From: Klebsiella ornithinolytica NBRC 105727 = ATCC 31898
GTDB taxonomy: Bacteria > Pseudomonadota > Gammaproteobacteria > Enterobacterales > Enterobacteriaceae
Reading direction: 5' to 3'
Assembly: GCF_001598295.1 (NCBI RefSeq)
Contig: NZ_BCYR01000019.1
Location: 1 to 53,940 of the forward strand
Length of the DNA stretch: 53,940 bases
Shown: one piece after another, positions 11,266 to 21,489 of the stretch
Layout: each line of letters starts with the position of its first letter
Numbering within the stretch: position 1 is the first letter of the stretch
Made by a program: the position numbers and the translations under genes
The notes under the pieces: model-generated
Seen by the model: only the letters and a program-made list of their open reading frames with translations
What the model was told of the DNA's origin: nothing
Database searches by the model: none

Positions 11266-12360
11266 CTAATAGAGCCAGGAGAACAGGCTCATGACTCGGA
11301 TATACAGGTAGCCCGCAACGTTCAGCAGGCTACTGCCGCTGGTATAAACCAGCACATCCGCCTGCCCGCCAACCCGCAGGCTGGTGGGCGGCGGGGCATC
11401 ATCTCTTGCAAAGGCGATTTTAACCGGGAAGCGCTGGGCCTGACGGAGCCAGTCACGATTGTTATCCACGGTAGGGAGGCCGCCGGCCGGCGGGGGTTGC
11501 GATGCGTTGATACCATAGCCGATGCTGAGTACCTGGCCGCTAAAAATGTGTCCCGGCATGCTGTCGAGAAGAATTGCCACCTTATTACCCGGCCGGATAC
11601 GACCGAGGTTATTTTCGGTCATGTCTGCGTTGATCCAGACATCGTTCAGGGCAATCAATGTCATCACCGGGGCGCCTGCGCCAACAAACTGGCCAGCTTC
11701 GGTGCGTAAATCGGTAATCAGCCCGCGGCTGCCGGCAATCACGGTGCTTTTACTGCGGTCCAGTTCGGCTTTGCGCACCGCGGCCCGGGCGCTTAACAGC
11801 TGAGAATTATTGTCGCCGGCTGCACCGGCGGCTTCGATGGCTCGACGCACGTCGGCGGCGGCGGCGGCCATCTGACTACGGGCGGTTTCCCGGGTGGCCT
11901 GGGCAATCTCCAGACGCCGGACGGAAATAGTACCGGGATCTTCACGATAGAGCCGCTCCTGGCGCTCGGCATCTTTCGCGGCATTCTGGTAAGCGGTGGC
12001 GGCGGCCTGCAGGCCAGCCTTTGCCGCCACCACGCTTTCACCGTTGGCCTTCACGGCGCTGAGCACCGTGGCATAATCCGAACGTGCGCGCGCCAGGGCG
12101 ATATCATAAGGTTCCGGATCCAGCTCAAACAGCGGTTCGCCCATAGCGACACGCTGATTGTCACGAACATATACCTTCTTTATTTGCCCGGTTACTTCCG
12201 CTGCGACCGGAATGACGAAGGCCTGTACCCTGGCCTGCGAGGTATAGGGCGTCACTCTGTCCGTGACTAAATACAAGCAGATCAGCAGTACAATCAGCAC
12301 CACCAGGCCGATGGCCGTACGACGGCTGGCTTGTCCTGGTGAAGGGGAGGAGTCATTCAT
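11266..12360 (-). CDS. HlyD-family membrane fusion (adaptor) protein, EmrA/AaeA-like
   Basis: This 364-residue periplasmic adaptor has one N-terminal membrane anchor (about residues 14-33, AIGLVVLIVLLICLYLVTD). A biotinyl-lipoyl half (VTGQIKKVYVRDNQRVAMGEPLFELDP), a long Ala/Arg/Glu-rich helical hairpin (about residues 85-200) and a beta-barrel domain (GQFVGAGAPVMTLIALNDVWINADMTENNLGRIRPG) follow. It would bridge the DUF2955 protein and the outer-membrane factor. Its start overlaps the stop of the OMF gene by four bases (ATGA), indicating coupled translation in one operon. Confidence 0.88.
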   Translation of the reverse strand: MNDSSPSPGQASRRTAIGLVVLIVLLICLYLVTDRVTPYTSQARVQAFVIPVAAEVTGQIKKVYVRDNQRVAMGEPLFELDPEPYDIALARARSDYATVLSAVKANGESVVAAKAGLQAAATAYQNAAKDAERQERLYREDPGTISVRRLEIAQATRETARSQMAAAAADVRRAIEAAGAAGDNNSQLLSARAAVRKAELDRSKSTVIAGSRGLITDLRTEAGQFVGAGAPVMTLIALNDVWINADMTENNLGRIRPGNKVAILLDSMPGHIFSGQVLSIGYGINASQPPPAGGLPTVDNNRDWLRQAQRFPVKIAFARDDAPPPTSLRVGGQADVLVYTSGSSLLNVAGYLYIRVMSLFSWLY

Positions 12361-13880
12361 GGCGAAGGTCCTTCTGAAGGGGATGTGGCGGAAGGAAGCG
12401 GGGTATTCAGCAGCGGCAGCCAGTTATCACGCTGGCGTAGGTGCGATTCCGTCGCAGCATCGACCAGCGGGCGTGTTCGGCCACTTTCCCAGCCGCCGCC
12501 CAGCGCTTTATAAAGCGCGATCAGATCGCGCATCGCCGCACCGCGGCTGCTGACCAACCGTTCTTGTTGGTTGAACAGCGCCCGCTGTGAGTCAAGGACG
12601 CGCTGAAAGTCAGCCATTCCCTCACGATACTGTGTGTTGGCTATTTCGAGGGAGCGGCTGGCGGCTTTACCCGTTTGGGTCAGCAACACAATTTCATCTT
12701 TATCATTGGCGTAGGCGATGGCCGCATCGTCGACTTCACGCGCGGCCTGAAAGACGGTATCGCGATAGTGTTCGTGAAGCTGGAGAAAACGGGAATCCTG
12801 AACCAGAACCTGATTCCCGAGCCGCCCCTGATCCAGCAGATTCCAGCTAAACGTCGGGCCCGCCGCCCAGCTGAGCGTGCCATTACTCTCGCTCCTGCCG
12901 CTTATTCCGACGCTGCCGATCAGTGAGATGGACGGGTAGAGCTCGCTCTCCGTCACGCCGATAAGCGCCGACTGTGCGGCCATCTGTCGTTCAGCAGCCC
13001 TGACGTCGGGCCGCCGGCGCAGAAGGTTGGCCGGAAGTTCAGACACTAACGAGAGTTCGCCTGACGGGATATCGCCGGTCTGGCTCGCCATTTCCGGCAG
13101 GGGGCCGGGTTTGCGTGCCAGCAGCGCGCTCAGGGCATTCTGGCTCTGTGCGAGGCTGGTTTCCAGTTGGGGGATCGTCGAAAGCGTGGAGAGGTACTGG
13201 GTTTTTGCCTGCTGAACGTCCAGCTCTGCGCTGTTGCCGCTGAGGAATAACCGCTCGGTGATCTGCAGGCTACGTTGCTGAATCTTCGCATTGCCGCGGG
13301 TAATTTGCAGGCGGGCTTCCAGCATGCGGATATTGACGTACCACTGCGCCACCTCGGCTGCCATCAGCACCTGAATATCATCGTACTGCGCTAGCGTGGC
13401 GAAATAGCTGGCATCGGCGGATTCGACGCCGCGCTGAAACTTACCCCAGAAATCGATCTCCCATCCCAGATTGACCCCGGCGCTGTAGCGGGTCCCTGAG
13501 CTATAGTTTCCCGAACGTTGCTGGCCGGTGCGCAGCAGATCGCCGCTGCCGATCGTCGCCTGCGGTCCCAGTAAACTCTCGGCGATCCCCAGCTGCGCCC
13601 GGGATTCCAGCAGACGCAAACCGGCGATTTTGACATCCGGATTTTTTCGCAGCGCTTCGTTAATCAGCGCCGTTAAGGTCGGATCGTTGAGCTGCGTCCA
13701 CCACCGCGCGTAATCGGCAGGCGTCGACCGGGAAGCCATCCGCTGCGTAGCCGGTTGCCAGTGGCTTAGCTCCGGCGTTTTCGGCGGATGATAGTCTGGC
13801 CCCAGCGTCGTGCATGCGGTGAGAACAAGGCCGGCGCCAGCGGTGAACAGGAGACGCCAGGCACGGCGCTCATTGAGCAT
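12357..13880 (-). CDS. NodT-family outer-membrane efflux lipoprotein (TolC-like)
   Basis: This 507-residue RND-type outer-membrane factor has a signal peptide ending in the lipobox LVLTACTTLGPDY, so it should be lipidated at Cys. Two OEP repeats follow, with the typical LINEALRKNPDVKIAGLRLLESRAQLGIAESLLGPQ and NLLRRRPDVRAAERQMAAQSALIGVTESELYPSISLIG. The start at 13880 is chosen because it gives a proper signal peptide; it overlaps the upstream AI-2E-type gene by 11 bp. It forms the channel of the tripartite exporter with the two genes downstream. Confidence 0.9.
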   Translation of the reverse strand: MLNERRAWRLLFTAGAGLVLTACTTLGPDYHPPKTPELSHWQPATQRMASRSTPADYARWWTQLNDPTLTALINEALRKNPDVKIAGLRLLESRAQLGIAESLLGPQATIGSGDLLRTGQQRSGNYSSGTRYSAGVNLGWEIDFWGKFQRGVESADASYFATLAQYDDIQVLMAAEVAQWYVNIRMLEARLQITRGNAKIQQRSLQITERLFLSGNSAELDVQQAKTQYLSTLSTIPQLETSLAQSQNALSALLARKPGPLPEMASQTGDIPSGELSLVSELPANLLRRRPDVRAAERQMAAQSALIGVTESELYPSISLIGSVGISGRSESNGTLSWAAGPTFSWNLLDQGRLGNQVLVQDSRFLQLHEHYRDTVFQAAREVDDAAIAYANDKDEIVLLTQTGKAASRSLEIANTQYREGMADFQRVLDSQRALFNQQERLVSSRGAAMRDLIALYKALGGGWESGRTRPLVDAATESHLRQRDNWLPLLNTPLPSATSPSEGPSP

Positions 13881-14997
13881 CTTTGTCGTCCGGAACGACG
13901 GGAGTCTGGCTATCGCCGACCTGCCCATCGTTGACCCACGACATGAAGATACGATAGCCGATAGAGAGTAGGGTCGCGCCGATAAACATACCGAGAATAC
14001 CGCTGGCCGCCATGCCGCCTAATGCACCAAGCAGTACCACAGGCATAGGCGCATCGACACCGCGCCCGAGCATTAGCGGTTTGAGCACGTTGTCAGCCAT
14101 ACCGGCCACAATCAGCAAGATCGTATAGACGATATTCATAGCCGTTCCGTGATCGCCGAGGCTCCACATCAACGCAATCGCCGGTGCGGTCACCAGAATC
14201 ACCGGAATCTGCGCGATCCCGAGGATCAGCGCCAGAATAAAGAAGATCCCCACGGCCGGAATACCTGCCACGATCATAATGACGCCCACCAGCAGCGCCT
14301 GAATAAGTGCGACGCCGATAACGCCCTGCGCCACCGCACGGATCGTGCTGGTGCACAGTTTCACCAAAGATTGTCCTTTGTTCTCATCCGTCAGGCGGAT
14401 GGCAATGCGCCGGGCGCTGTCTGCCCCGGCGGCGCCCCAGGTCATGATAATCCCCGCCACGATGAAGGAGAGGATAAAACCAAGCAATCCACCGCCCATA
14501 CTGGCAAGAATGCCGAGGGTAGCTTTCGCGATGTCTCCTATCTGAGTGCGATAGTTGCTAATCAGCCCCGGCAAATCGTTGGACGCTTTTAACCACAGGA
14601 CGCTAATTTTTTCTCCGACGATGGGAATGGTGGCGATATGTGCTGATGGCGGCGGAATGACGAAAGCACGACCGCTGAGCTTATCAATCATCACGCTGAC
14701 GCTTTCGCCGAGAGAGCTAATCATCAGCACCGTGGGGACCACGATCAGCACAATGCCGAGCAGGACTATCAGGGTTGAGGACCAGCCCTGTTTTCCTCCC
14801 AGCCTGGTCGCAAAATACTGATGAAGAGGGTAGAGGGTGACGGCCAGGATAACGGCCCACAGCATCATATTAAGAAACGGAGAAAACACGGTATAGCAGA
14901 AAGAGGCTAATGCCAGGATAAGTCCAAAGCGAATGAACATATCCAGAAAACGGGCAACCAGTCTTTTTTCAACAACAAGCAGATTATTATTTTCCAT
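13870..14997 (-). CDS. AI-2E transporter family (PerM/YdiK-like) membrane protein
   Basis: This 375-residue inner-membrane protein of the AI-2E exporter superfamily has about seven to eight hydrophobic segments. Family landmarks are the N-terminal TM pair with LWAVILAVTLYPLHQYFATRLG, the long periplasmic region about residues 95-170, and the C-terminal NVLKPLMLGRGVDAPMPVVLLGALGGMAASGILGMFIGATLLS. The start ATG 14997 is used; a longer frame lacks support. It heads the five-gene leftward operon. Its place ahead of a tripartite exporter is unusual and its contribution is unknown. Confidence 0.85.
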   Translation of the reverse strand: MENNNLLVVEKRLVARFLDMFIRFGLILALASFCYTVFSPFLNMMLWAVILAVTLYPLHQYFATRLGGKQGWSSTLIVLLGIVLIVVPTVLMISSLGESVSVMIDKLSGRAFVIPPPSAHIATIPIVGEKISVLWLKASNDLPGLISNYRTQIGDIAKATLGILASMGGGLLGFILSFIVAGIIMTWGAAGADSARRIAIRLTDENKGQSLVKLCTSTIRAVAQGVIGVALIQALLVGVIMIVAGIPAVGIFFILALILGIAQIPVILVTAPAIALMWSLGDHGTAMNIVYTILLIVAGMADNVLKPLMLGRGVDAPMPVVLLGALGGMAASGILGMFIGATLLSIGYRIFMSWVNDGQVGDSQTPVVPDDKDAQ

Positions 14998-15241
14998 GAT
15001 GGTTTGTTCTCGCTGAGAATGCGCGCACAACCGTACCGGTCGGGTAATAAAACCGGACCAGGACCGAGATGGAATCGTTTTAAAAAAGCTGAAAGTTATT
15101 TGAAAATGAAGCTCGTTCTTGTTGAATTTTATCCACTTAATGAGTGTAGAACAGAAATAATCCCGCCGGAAAAATATTATTTCTCCCGCTTATTCTGCGG
15201 GCTGGTGGGGGAAAAAGAGGCGGCGGCGAGGTATAAAACGG

Positions 15242-15264
15242 GGTCCCCTCGGTTAACGAGGGGA
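15242..15264 (-). terminator. Terminator-like hairpin after yafV
   Basis: The arms cccctcg/cgagggg with a tta-type loop lie 11 bp past the yafV stop. On the minus strand the stem is followed by a run gttttata after a few C. It is moderately convincing. Confidence 0.5.
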
Positions 15265-15274
15265 GAGAAGACGA

Positions 15275-16045
15275 TCAGTTCAGGGTGAACGGATCGGCAT
15301 CCTGCCAGGCCGGAAACTTCTCACGATACTCTTTGAGCGCCGTCATCGACAGCTCTGCATCCAGACGCGTTGCCTGATGGGGTTCTGCCGTTGCCAGAAT
15401 TTCTCCCTGCGGGCTGATAATGCGGCTATCGCCGCGGTAATGATGGCCGTTGCCATCGGTGCCGACGCGGTTACAGCCGGCAACATAGGCCAGATTCTCG
15501 ATGGCGCGAGCCACCAGCAGGGACTGCCAGTGAAGTGAGCGTGGGGCAGGCCAGTTGGCCACATAGAGCGCTAAATCGTAGTCGTTATGGTTACGTGACC
15601 ACACCGGGAAGCGCAGGTCATAACACACCAGCGGCAGAATTCGCCAGCCGCGCCACTCAAAAACAACCCGTTCGTTACCCGCCTCATAATGATGATGTTC
15701 TTCGGCCATGCGGAACAGATGGCGCTTGTCATAGAAGTGGGTTGTGCCATCGGGCTCGACCAGCAAGAAGCGGTTAACCGGCCCGCGATCGGTTTGCAGC
15801 GCCGCGCTGCCGGCAATCAGGGCATTTGTTTGCACCGCTTTACTCTGCATCCAGTCAATGACGTTTTCGGCTGACATCGACTGCTTTGCGGCCTCCATAG
15901 CGAATCCGGTCGTGAACATTTCCGGCAAGACTATGACGTCACGTCCGGTAATGCCTTCCAGTTGACGATCGAAGTGACGCAGGTTGGCGGGACCATCCAT
16001 CCACACCAGGGGTTGTTGCAACAACGTAATTTTCAAACCAGGCAC
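15275..16045 (-). CDS. yafV: Omega-amidase / nitrilase-superfamily hydrolase YafV
   Basis: This 256-residue carbon-nitrogen hydrolase matches E. coli YafV, an omega-amidase of the Nit2 type that hydrolyses alpha-ketoglutaramate-like omega-amides. The nitrilase triad is visible: Glu in VIVLPEMFTTGF, Lys in HFYDKRHLF, and Cys in LPLVCYDLRFPVWSR. The GTG at 16045 (VPGLKITLL) is taken as start because it aligns with the E. coli MPGLKITLL start and has ggag nine bases upstream. The frame also contains three ATGs at 16066-16060 without a clear SD. It lies convergent-free between the export operon and fadE. Confidence 0.88.
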   Translation of the reverse strand: MPGLKITLLQQPLVWMDGPANLRHFDRQLEGITGRDVIVLPEMFTTGFAMEAAKQSMSAENVIDWMQSKAVQTNALIAGSAALQTDRGPVNRFLLVEPDGTTHFYDKRHLFRMAEEHHHYEAGNERVVFEWRGWRILPLVCYDLRFPVWSRNHNDYDLALYVANWPAPRSLHWQSLLVARAIENLAYVAGCNRVGTDGNGHHYRGDSRIISPQGEILATAEPHQATRLDAELSMTALKEYREKFPAWQDADPFTLN

Positions 16046-16167
16046 AGTGTTGAACTCCATCATCATGAGAGCATCAGGGTAATTTTAACACCATATCAGT
16101 CTCTCGCTGCTCAGCGGAATATGTTGTTAAAAAAATGATAACGCAGACAGCTGAATGTCGGTCGCCG

Positions 16168-16200
16168 GGTAAAAAAGAAAGGCGGGGAAATTCCCCGCCC
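16168..16200 (-). terminator. Rho-independent terminator of fadE
   Basis: On the minus strand the stem ggcggggaa/ttccccgcc is followed by tttcttttttac. It begins 29 bp after the fadE stop. Confidence 0.88.
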
Positions 16201-16228
16201 TGGTCGTGATGTGGTAACTGTTATTGTT

Positions 16229-18673
16229 TTATGCGGCTTCAACCTTGCGGACTTTCTCCGGGAGCTTTACCGGTTTGGTCGCCAGCTCATCGGCTGCGAA
16301 ATCGTCAACGTTAATGCTGCGCAGACGGCTGGTTTCCGCACGGGTCAGAATATCGGCTTCATCCTGATTGATTAAACCTTTTGCCAGCGCGTTGCGGGCC
16401 AGTTCATCCAGACGGGTAAACGGCAGGTTTTTACCCAGCTCTTTGCAGATACGCTGATGAATCGGATCGGCGGCCATGACATCGAGCAGGGCCTCTTCCA
16501 GCAGACCGACCGGGTTATGTTCACTCGGGGTCAGATACTGGCCGCGACCGATACGTGAACGCGTCGCGCTCGGGACCTGCAGGATTTTTGCCACCTTATG
16601 ATCCAGCTTATCGGACGGCGCGTTGTAGTGACGGCCGGTCGGGAAGATAGCAATGCGCAGGGCGCCCGCGACAAAACGGTTCGGGAAGTTCTTCAGCAGA
16701 TCGTCAATCGCCTGTTCTGCCTGATACAGCGCATCCTGGACGCCCCAATGGACCAGCGGGAGGTCGGCTTCATTGCGCCCTTCATCGTCATAGCGTTTCA
16801 GCACCGCAGAGGCGAGATAGAGCTGGCTCAGGACATCGCCGAGACGCGCGGAGATGCGCTCGCGACGCTTCAGGCTGCCGCCCAGCACCGCCATGGAGAC
16901 GTCGGACAGCAGCGCCAGGTTCGCGCTCAGACGGTTCATGTGCTGGTAGTAGCGACGAGTGCCATCACGGGTCGGCGTGCTGCTTGTCAGCCCGCGGGTC
17001 AGGCCCAGCCAGAAGCTGCGGACTTTGTTACTGCCGACGTGACCAATGTGTTTAAACAGCAGTTTGTCGAAAGCGTTAACATCGTTGCTTTGCGCGGCGG
17101 CCATTTCATCCAGTACGTACGGATGGCAGCGAATCGCCCCTTGACCAAAGATCATCATGCTGCGGGTCAGGATATTGGCCCCTTCGACGGTGATAGCGAT
17201 TGGTGCCCCTTGATAGGCGCGGGCGAGGAAGTTACCTTCGCCCAGCATGATGCCTTTCCCGCCGGTGATATCCATGGCGTCAATGATTGAGCGCTGGCCG
17301 CGATGGGTGCAGTGGTACTTGACGATAGCCGACAGCACCGCCGGTTTCTCTCCCAGCATGATGCCGTAGGTAATCAGCGAAGCGGCGGCATCCATCACGT
17401 ATGCGTTACCGGCAATACGCGCCAGAGGCTCTTCGATGCCTTCCATTTTACCGATGGAGATTTTGAACTGGCGACGAATATGGGCATAGGCGCCGGTCGC
17501 CATCGCCACGGATTTCAGTCCGCCGGTGGCATTAGACGGCAGGGTGATGCCGCGTCCTACGGACAGGCATTCCACCAGCATCCGCCAGCCCTGGCCGGCC
17601 ATCGACGGGCCGCCGATGATGTAATCGATCGGCACGAAAATATCTTTCCCCTGGGTCGGACCATTCTGGAACGGCACGTTCAGCGGGAAGTGGCGACGGC
17701 CAATTTCGACGCCCGGGGTGCTGGTCGGGATCAGCGCACAGGTGATGCCCAGATCTTCTTCGCCGCCCAGCAGACGGTCGGGATCGGAGAGTTTAAAAGC
17801 CAGGCCCAATACGGTCGCGATAGGGGCGAGGGTGATATAACGCTTATTCCAGGTCAGGCGCATGCCCAGTACCTGCTCGCCTTGCCATTCGCCCATGCAG
17901 ACGACGCCGCTGTCCGGGATGGCGCCGGCGTCAGAGCCCGCTTCCGGACTGGTCAGCGCAAAGCACGGAATTTCCTGACCACGCGCCAGGCGCGGCAGAT
18001 AGTGTTTTTTCTGCTCTTCAGTACCGTAATGTTGCAGCAGTTCGCCCGGGCCTAAGGAGTTCGGCACGCCGACGGTAATCGCCAGGATACCGGAAACGCC
18101 GGAGAGCTTTTGCAGCACCCGTGACTGAGCGTAAGCGGAGAACTCCAGGCCGCCGTACTCTTTCTTAATGATCATCGCAAAGAAACGATGCTCTTTCAGG
18201 TAGGCCCACAGCGCCGGCGGCAGATCGGCCATTTCATGGGTGATTTCAAAATCGTTCGCCATGCGACAGGCTTCTTCTACCGGCCCGTCGATGAACGCCT
18301 GTTCTTCGGCGGTCAGGCGCGGCTGCGGATAGTTGTGCAGTTTCTGCCAGTCTGGCGTCCCGCGAAACAGGTCGCCTTCCCACCAGGTCGTGCCCGCATC
18401 GATGGCCTCTTTTTCGGTACGCGACATCGGCGGCATCACCTTACGGAATGCGCGGAATGCCGGTGCCGAGAAAATTGACTTGCGCATCGGCGCAAAGTTG
18501 AACGGCAGCAGAATAATCGCCAGCGGCAGCAGCAGCCAGATATTCCACAGCCCGGCAACGCTGAGCGCCGCGGTCCAGGCGAGCAAAATCACGCTGCTCA
18601 GCAGGAGATTAATTCGGTGATAGAAGAGCGCACCGAGTAAAACAACGGTTGCAACAATACTCAAAATCATCAT
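16229..18673 (-). CDS. fadE: Acyl-CoA dehydrogenase FadE
   Basis: This 814-residue inner-membrane-associated acyl-CoA dehydrogenase performs the first oxidation of fatty-acid beta-oxidation. Two hydrophobic segments open the protein ([19 protein letters not shown], then a second around residues 30-60). The dehydrogenase core follows, with [20 protein letters not shown] and [41 protein letters not shown]. The long C-terminal extension typical of FadE is complete, and the length equals the E. coli protein. A FadR-like site lies 23 bp upstream of the start, so repression relieved by long-chain acyl-CoA is expected. Confidence 0.96.
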   Translation of the reverse strand: MMILSIVATVVLLGALFYHRINLLLSSVILLAWTAALSVAGLWNIWLLLPLAIILLPFNFAPMRKSIFSAPAFRAFRKVMPPMSRTEKEAIDAGTTWWEGDLFRGTPDWQKLHNYPQPRLTAEEQAFIDGPVEEACRMANDFEITHEMADLPPALWAYLKEHRFFAMIIKKEYGGLEFSAYAQSRVLQKLSGVSGILAITVGVPNSLGPGELLQHYGTEEQKKHYLPRLARGQEIPCFALTSPEAGSDAGAIPDSGVVCMGEWQGEQVLGMRLTWNKRYITLAPIATVLGLAFKLSDPDRLLGGEEDLGITCALIPTSTPGVEIGRRHFPLNVPFQNGPTQGKDIFVPIDYIIGGPSMAGQGWRMLVECLSVGRGITLPSNATGGLKSVAMATGAYAHIRRQFKISIGKMEGIEEPLARIAGNAYVMDAAASLITYGIMLGEKPAVLSAIVKYHCTHRGQRSIIDAMDITGGKGIMLGEGNFLARAYQGAPIAITVEGANILTRSMMIFGQGAIRCHPYVLDEMAAAQSNDVNAFDKLLFKHIGHVGSNKVRSFWLGLTRGLTSSTPTRDGTRRYYQHMNRLSANLALLSDVSMAVLGGSLKRRERISARLGDVLSQLYLASAVLKRYDDEGRNEADLPLVHWGVQDALYQAEQAIDDLLKNFPNRFVAGALRIAIFPTGRHYNAPSDKLDHKVAKILQVPSATRSRIGRGQYLTPSEHNPVGLLEEALLDVMAADPIHQRICKELGKNLPFTRLDELARNALAKGLINQDEADILTRAETSRLRSINVDDFAADELATKPVKLPEKVRKVEAA

Positions 18674-18695
18674 AGAGAAATGCTCCCTGTCTTGT

Positions 18696-18712
18696 AGGAG
18701 GTCTGACCACTT
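18696..18712. promoter_or_regulatory. FadR operator upstream of fadE
   Basis: On the minus strand the 17-mer AAGTGGTCAGACCTCCT matches the FadR consensus core TGGTC-N-GACC. It lies in the fadE 5' region. FadR repression of fadE is established in E. coli; this copy is recognised by eye. Confidence 0.75.
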
Positions 18713-18911
18713 GTGATGATATGGTTGTAGTGGATGTTATTGGCTTTAGCAATGTGTTTACAAAATAATTACAACCTTGCTCACATTGTTGTACGTAAAT
18801 GCGGCACGTAAAATCAAAACCACGGCGGATAACGTCGGCTGCTTCTTCTCGCTTCGGCGCCTATCCGGTACACTGCCAGGGTTATTCCAACCATACTGAA
18901 GGATTATCCTC

Positions 18912-19493
18912 ATGTACCAGGATCTTATTCGTAACGAACTGAACGAAGCGGCGGAAACGCTGGCTAACTTTCTGCAGGACGAAGCCAATATTCACGCGAT
19001 TCAGCGTGCCGCGGTGCTGCTGGCTGATAGCTTTAAGGCCGGTGGTAAAGTCCTCTCCTGCGGTAACGGCGGTTCCCACTGCGATGCGATGCATTTTGCA
19101 GAAGAACTGACCGGGCGCTATCGTGAGAATCGCCCCGGCTATCCGGCGATTGCGATTTCAGACGTCAGCCACCTGTCCTGCGTCAGTAACGATTTTGGCT
19201 ATGAGTACGTCTTCTCCCGCTACGTCGAGTCCGTGGGTCGCGCTGGCGATGTGCTGCTGGGTATCTCCACCTCCGGCAACTCCGGCAACGTGATTAAGGC
19301 GATTGAGGCTGCCCGCGCGCAGGGGATGAAGGTCATCACGCTGACCGGCAAAGATGGCGGTAAAATGGCCGGTTCCGCCGATGTTGAAATTCGCGTGCCG
19401 CATTTTGGTTATGCCGATCGTATTCAGGAAATTCACATTAAAGTGATTCATATTCTGATTATGCTGATCGAAAAAGAGATGGTTAAGGCCTGA
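18912..19493 (+). CDS. gmhA: Sedoheptulose 7-phosphate isomerase
   Basis: This 193-residue SIS-domain enzyme, also called lpcA, converts sedoheptulose 7-phosphate to heptose 7-phosphate, the first step of ADP-heptose synthesis for the LPS inner core. Visible landmarks are the phosphate-binding [40 protein letters not shown], and the C-terminal [25 protein letters not shown] with the catalytic His. The length and neighbours (fadE divergent, yafJ downstream) match E. coli. ATG 18912 is preceded by gaagga. Confidence 0.98.
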
Positions 19494-19501
19494 TGACATG
19501 G

Positions 19502-19572
19502 TGTCGGGCGGCACTGTGTTTGCCCGACCTGCGGGCTGAGTTGTCGGCCGGGTAAGCTGCGCGCCACCCGGC
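19502..19572. repeat. REP/BIME-like palindromes between gmhA and yafJ
   Basis: Two GC-rich palindromes stand in tandem: gtcgggcggcac...tgcccgac (19502-19527) and gccgggtaagctgcgcgccacccggc (about 19547-19572). This is the shape of enterobacterial extragenic REP units. Confidence 0.65.
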
Positions 19573-19600
19573 ACTGCCTGAAAGTGCGAAGAGGTGATGT

Positions 19601-20368
19601 ATGTGCGAATTGCTCGGGATGAGCGCGAATGTGCCAACAGATATTTGTTTTAGCTTTACCGGGCTGGTTCAGCGCGGTGGAGGCACCGGCCCGCATAAAG
19701 ATGGCTGGGGTATTACCTTTTATGAAGGTAAAGGCTGTCGCACATTTAAAGATCCGCAGCCCAGCTTCCAGTCGCCGATTGCGAAACTGGTACAGGACTA
19801 TCCCATCAAATCGTGCTCGGTCATCGCCCATATTCGCCAGGCTAACCGCGGTATCGTTGCGCTGGAAAACACCCATCCCTTTACCCGCGAGCTGTGGGGA
19901 CGCAACTGGACCTATGCTCATAACGGCCAGTTAGAGGGCTATGAGTCCCTGGATACCGGAAATCTCCAGCCGATCGGCGAGACCGACAGCGAAAAAGCCT
20001 TCTGCTGGCTGCTGCACTGCCTGACCGAGCGCTATTCGGGGACGCCGGACGATATGGTTGAAGTGTTCAGCTTTATCGCCACCCTCGCGGGCTCGCTACG
20101 GGAAAAAGGCGTCTTTAATATGCTGTTGTCGGACGGGCGTTACGTGATGGCGTTTTGCTCGACGAATCTGCACTGGATAACGCGGCGGGCGCCGTTTGGC
20201 GTGGCAACGTTACTGGATCAGGACGTAGAAATCGATTTTCAACGGGAGACCACACCTAACGATGTGGTCACCGTTATCGCCACTCAGCCGCTGACCGGCA
20301 ACGAGACCTGGCATAAAATCATGCCAGGCGAGTGGGCGTTATTTTGCCTCGGGGACCGTGTAGTTTGA
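19601..20368 (+). CDS. yafJ: YafJ, class II glutamine amidotransferase-like protein
   Basis: This 255-residue protein has an N-terminal nucleophile (Ntn) glutaminase fold. Cys2 in [12 protein letters not shown] would become the N-terminal nucleophile once Met is removed. Family motifs include [35 protein letters not shown], and [12 protein letters not shown]. It closely follows E. coli YafJ, whose amination partner and substrate are unknown. Its last 30 bases overlap the 3' end of convergent yafK. Confidence 0.92.
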   Translation: MCELLGMSANVPTDICFSFTGLVQRGGGTGPHKDGWGITFYEGKGCRTFKDPQPSFQSPIAKLVQDYPIKSCSVIAHIRQANRGIVALENTHPFTRELWGRNWTYAHNGQLEGYESLDTGNLQPIGETDSEKAFCWLLHCLTERYSGTPDDMVEVFSFIATLAGSLREKGVFNMLLSDGRYVMAFCSTNLHWITRRAPFGVATLLDQDVEIDFQRETTPNDVVTVIATQPLTGNETWHKIMPGEWALFCLGDRVV

Positions 20369-21079
20369 AGCCAGCTGCGGCTGGATAACTTCATGACTGA
20401 GCGGCTTGCTGACGATATAGCGGCCATCGGCCACTGAGATAACCGGCGGCTTATGGGTTTGCTGGAAATAGTCGTAGCCTGGCTTCAGCTGTTTCCAGAA
20501 ATCCGCATAGTAGGAGTATTTGTGGCGTTCCATATTGGCATTGGTCATGCGGAAAGGATAAATGCTGACCTGCACGCTGGACTGGCCGAACACGAGCGCG
20601 CCGGTCACAAACTGGAAAATCTCATCAATGCCGGTATCGGTCATCGCGTAGCAGCCGATGGATACGCAGGCACCGTGAATCATCAGGTATTTACCTTCAT
20701 AACCATGGGCGCGATCGTAGGCGTTCGGGAAGCCGATATTAATGGCTTTATAGAAACGGCTGTCAGGCTTGAGCTGATTGCGCGTCACGCTATAAAACCC
20801 TTCCGGACTTTTGAAGTCGCCCTGACGCTGCTTCGGCCCCAGACCGCCGGAATAGTTACAGATCCGGTAGCTGTCGAGTAGCTGGTAGGTTTCGCCCATT
20901 TTGACGTAGAGATCGAGCGTACGCTCTTCTTTGAAGATCTCAATGTAAACCGGGGAACCCATTAATTGTTGCTTGTATTCTTTGCTAACCGGCGTCGTCG
21001 AGCCGCTATTGCTGAGTAACCCAGCAAATGAAACGCACGGCAACAGAAGCATCGCAATAAATAATGCGATTTTGCGCAT
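20339..21079 (-). CDS. yafK: L,D-transpeptidase-fold periplasmic protein YafK (DpaA/LdtF)
   Basis: This 246-residue periplasmic protein has a signal peptide ([20 protein letters not shown]) and a YkuD domain. The catalytic motif [12 protein letters not shown] places His135 and Cys143. In E. coli this protein (DpaA/LdtF) cleaves Braun lipoprotein from peptidoglycan rather than cross-linking. The start at 21079 gives the E. coli length; an in-frame codon 33 bases upstream is not supported by a better signal peptide. It is convergent with yafJ, and the coding ends overlap by 30 bp. Confidence 0.93.
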   Translation of the reverse strand: MRKIALFIAMLLLPCVSFAGLLSNSGSTTPVSKEYKQQLMGSPVYIEIFKEERTLDLYVKMGETYQLLDSYRICNYSGGLGPKQRQGDFKSPEGFYSVTRNQLKPDSRFYKAINIGFPNAYDRAHGYEGKYLMIHGACVSIGCYAMTDTGIDEIFQFVTGALVFGQSSVQVSIYPFRMTNANMERHKYSYYADFWKQLKPGYDYFQQTHKPPVISVADGRYIVSKPLSHEVIQPQLASNYTVPEAK

Positions 21080-21489
21080 ACTGCTTGTTCCTTGATAAAT
21101 CAAAAACCACATTGCCAGGACGGCAAGAGATACCCGAAATCAGACTTTTCTGGATTTAGAGCGCTCACATTAGCATCACGGCATTTTTTCGCAAGCGCGG
21201 CCTTACCGCGTTTACAATTTAGTTGTCCTTTATAGCGAATCTGACGTCAAAGCGCAGTCAGAACTTTGCGCAATAGATCTCATTTTATAGGTAGTTAATC
21301 GTGGTTTATCTACTGACGCCGCTCACGAAATGTTACACTTGCGCCGCTTAACGATCAGGGTAAGAAAGGATGCTTCTCTCCCGTCTTGTGAACCGCCAGG
21401 ACTCAGCTTTTCCTTTTCTCTGATTTCCCATCAATGTTGCTGGCCTCGGTCTGATATCGAGGTTTAAGTTACGGATACCTGCTAACGAT
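21080..21489 (+). other. Intergenic region upstream of nqrA
   Basis: This 410-bp region without an ORF must hold the yafK and nqr promoters. It is AT-richer than its flanks. Several TATA-like boxes occur (ttatagc near 21231, ttatagg near 21283) with weak -35 partners at poor spacing. I cannot assign a promoter or a known regulator site with confidence. Confidence 0.4.

Noticed and set aside
16598..18055. Two long ORFs (230 and 250 residues) opposite fadE
   Set aside because: They mirror the fadE codons in a GC-rich gene, have no SD and no recognisable domain.
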